Shown piece after piece: positions 6,689-7,666 of a stretch of 7,666 nt of DNA (position 1 is the first letter of the stretch; the number at the start of each line of letters is the position of its first letter). The notes beneath the pieces are model-generated. The model made no database searches. It saw nothing but the letters and a program-made list of their open reading frames with translations, and had not been told where the DNA came from. The translations under genes were made by a program, and so were the position numbers. The DNA comes from Bacteroidota bacterium (GTDB taxonomy: Bacteria > Bacteroidota > Bacteroidia > Flavobacteriales > Weeksellaceae), in contig JAFDZJ010000343.1 in NCBI GenBank assembly GCA_018266965.1, forward strand, positions 1-7,666, written 5' to 3'.

Positions 6689-6719
6689 AAAAAAAATCCA
6701 AAGTTTTTTAGGCTTTGGA
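6689..6719 (-). terminator. Intrinsic terminator of fbp
   Basis: On the minus strand, TCCAAAG (6719-6713) pairs perfectly with CTTTGGA (6703-6697) around a 9-nt loop and is followed directly by eight T (6696-6689). The stem starts 20 nt after the fbp stop codon. This is a canonical Rho-independent terminator pointing toward menC. It implies that fbp and menC are mostly separate transcription units. Confidence 0.85.
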
Positions 6720-6739
6720 AATTTATTTTTAATGGTATA

Positions 6740-7666
6740 TTAATCTTTTACGGCATCCATTCGCATAAATTCTTCTGCTTTTTCCACCATGATTTTGGAA
6801 CCACAGAAAAATGGTACTCTTTGGTGTAGCTCGGTTGGTTCCATCTCCATAATCCTGGTAAATCCGTCGGTGGCTTTTCCTCCGGCTTGTTCTGTAATAA
6901 AAGCAATTGGATTGCACTCATACAACAATCGAAGTTTGCCGTTTGGAGCGTTGGCATAAGATGGATAAATATATATTCCACCTTTTATCATATTTCTATG
7001 AAAATCCGACACCAATGAACCAATATACCTAGATGTATAAGGTCTATCTCCTTCCATCATTTGGCAATATTTCAAATAATTTTTCACACCCTGTGGAAAT
7101 TTTATATAATTACCTTCGTTGATGGAATAAATTTTTCCATTTTCAGGAAATTGCATATTAGGATGAGAAAGATAATAGGTTCCCAAACTAGGATCCAGGG
7201 TAAGAACATTCACTCCATTTCCTGTTGTATAAACTATCATAGTAGATGATCCATATACAACATAACCTGCTGCAACTTGCACATCGCCTTTTTGTAAGAA
7301 ATCCTTTAATTCCACGGGAGTTCCAGGCTCTGTTACCCTTCTATAGATGGAGAAAATTGTACCAACAGATACATTTACATCTATATTGGAAGACCCGTCC
7401 AAAGGATCTATCAATACTACATATTTGCTTTTATCGCCATTTACTGTGCTTTTTATCTCTATGAAATCGTCATTTTCTTCAGAAGCAATTCCACAGACTA
7501 CCTCTCTTTGGGATAGTGCTGCAATAAATATTTCATTGGCAATAACATCTAATTTTTGTTGTTGCTCTCCTTGTACATTTGTATTCCCTGCAACTCCTAT
7601 TATGTTGGCAATTCCTGCCTTGTTTACCTCTCGGTTTACTACTTTTGACGCCAATCGAATTGCACT
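6740..7666 (-). CDS. fbp: Fructose-1,6-bisphosphatase class I, 5' end outside window
   Basis: It hydrolyses fructose-1,6-bisphosphate to fructose-6-phosphate, the committing step of gluconeogenesis, in the cytoplasm. The visible 308 residues run off the right edge in frame, beginning [18 protein letters not shown], which in the family lies shortly after the N terminus. The codon at 7652-7654 is TTG for an internal Leu, not a start. About 25-30 N-terminal residues are probably missing. Numbering from the first visible residue, the metal site shows the acidic pair in ASEENDD (61-67) and [10 protein letters not shown] (87-96). The substrate-binding region includes [16 protein letters not shown] (210-225), and the class signature is [14 protein letters not shown] (243-256). 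The normal C terminus [20 protein letters not shown] (281-300) follows. These identify class I rather than the GlpX-type class II enzyme. Regulation by AMP cannot be judged because the N-terminal part is absent. Confidence 0.96.
   Translation of the reverse strand, partial: SAIRLASKVVNREVNKAGIANIIGVAGNTNVQGEQQQKLDVIANEIFIAALSQREVVCGIASEENDDFIEIKSTVNGDKSKYVVLIDPLDGSSNIDVNVSVGTIFSIYRRVTEPGTPVELKDFLQKGDVQVAAGYVVYGSSTMIVYTTGNGVNVLTLDPSLGTYYLSHPNMQFPENGKIYSINEGNYIKFPQGVKNYLKYCQMMEGDRPYTSRYIGSLVSDFHRNMIKGGIYIYPSYANAPNGKLRLLYECNPIAFITEQAGGKATDGFTRIMEMEPTELHQRVPFFCGSKIMVEKAEEFMRMDAVKD

Noticed and set aside
6602..6829. Plus-strand ORF encoding an (Arg-Leu)n repeat peptide
   Set aside because: It is the hexamer tract read in another frame. 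The rest lies antisense to fbp and to the fbp terminator, with no family resemblance.
6729..6981. Minus-strand ORFs overlapping fbp in other frames
   Set aside because: They are frame shadows of the fbp signature region. fbp itself is uninterrupted there.

Overview
The window is AT-rich and compact and looks chromosomal, most likely from a member of the Bacteroidota, probably Flavobacteriia-like. Four things support this. The sigma-54 regulator ends without a DNA-binding domain, as in a lineage-typical family. MenC matches the Bacteroidota form of o-succinylbenzoate synthase. No start codon has a clear Shine-Dalgarno sequence. A perfect match to the Bacteroidota -7 promoter element (TAnnTTTG) lies upstream of galK. 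The finer taxonomic placement is inference.

Left part, plus strand: the C-terminal two thirds of a sigma-54 activator (1-804, running in from the left edge), an intrinsic terminator (837-858), and a complete MATE-family efflux transporter (875-2215). A hairpin at about 2232-2276 lies in the junction where the MATE gene and the gal genes converge.

Right part, minus strand, in order of transcription from the right edge: fbp (class I fructose-1,6-bisphosphatase, 5' end outside the window), a strong intrinsic terminator (6719-6689), a hexanucleotide repeat tract (6625-6684), menC (menaquinone synthesis, 6623-5619), and a Leloir galactose operon galK-galT-galM (5564-2319). The gal genes are spaced by 14 and 4 nt and are surely one transcription unit. 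GalM equilibrates the galactose anomers, GalK phosphorylates alpha-galactose, and GalT exchanges galactose-1-phosphate with UDP-glucose. The epimerase GalE, a galactose transporter and a dedicated regulator are not in the window.

The genes themselves are ordinary and apparently intact, with all recognisable catalytic residues in place. I see no mobile element, CRISPR array, tRNA or rRNA, and no new defence or biosynthetic system. The most unusual item is the repeat tract: ten GAGGTT-type hexamers arranged as two identical 30-bp blocks. It fills almost the whole space between the fbp terminator and the menC start codon, where the menC promoter and leader would be expected. Two computed reading frames needed correction: menC starts at the ATG at 6623 rather than at a TTG upstream of the repeat, and galT starts at 4401 rather than inside galK. 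No gene-free stretch exceeds 300 bases; the longest are the 116-bp fbp-menC gap and the 103-bp MATE-galM gap.
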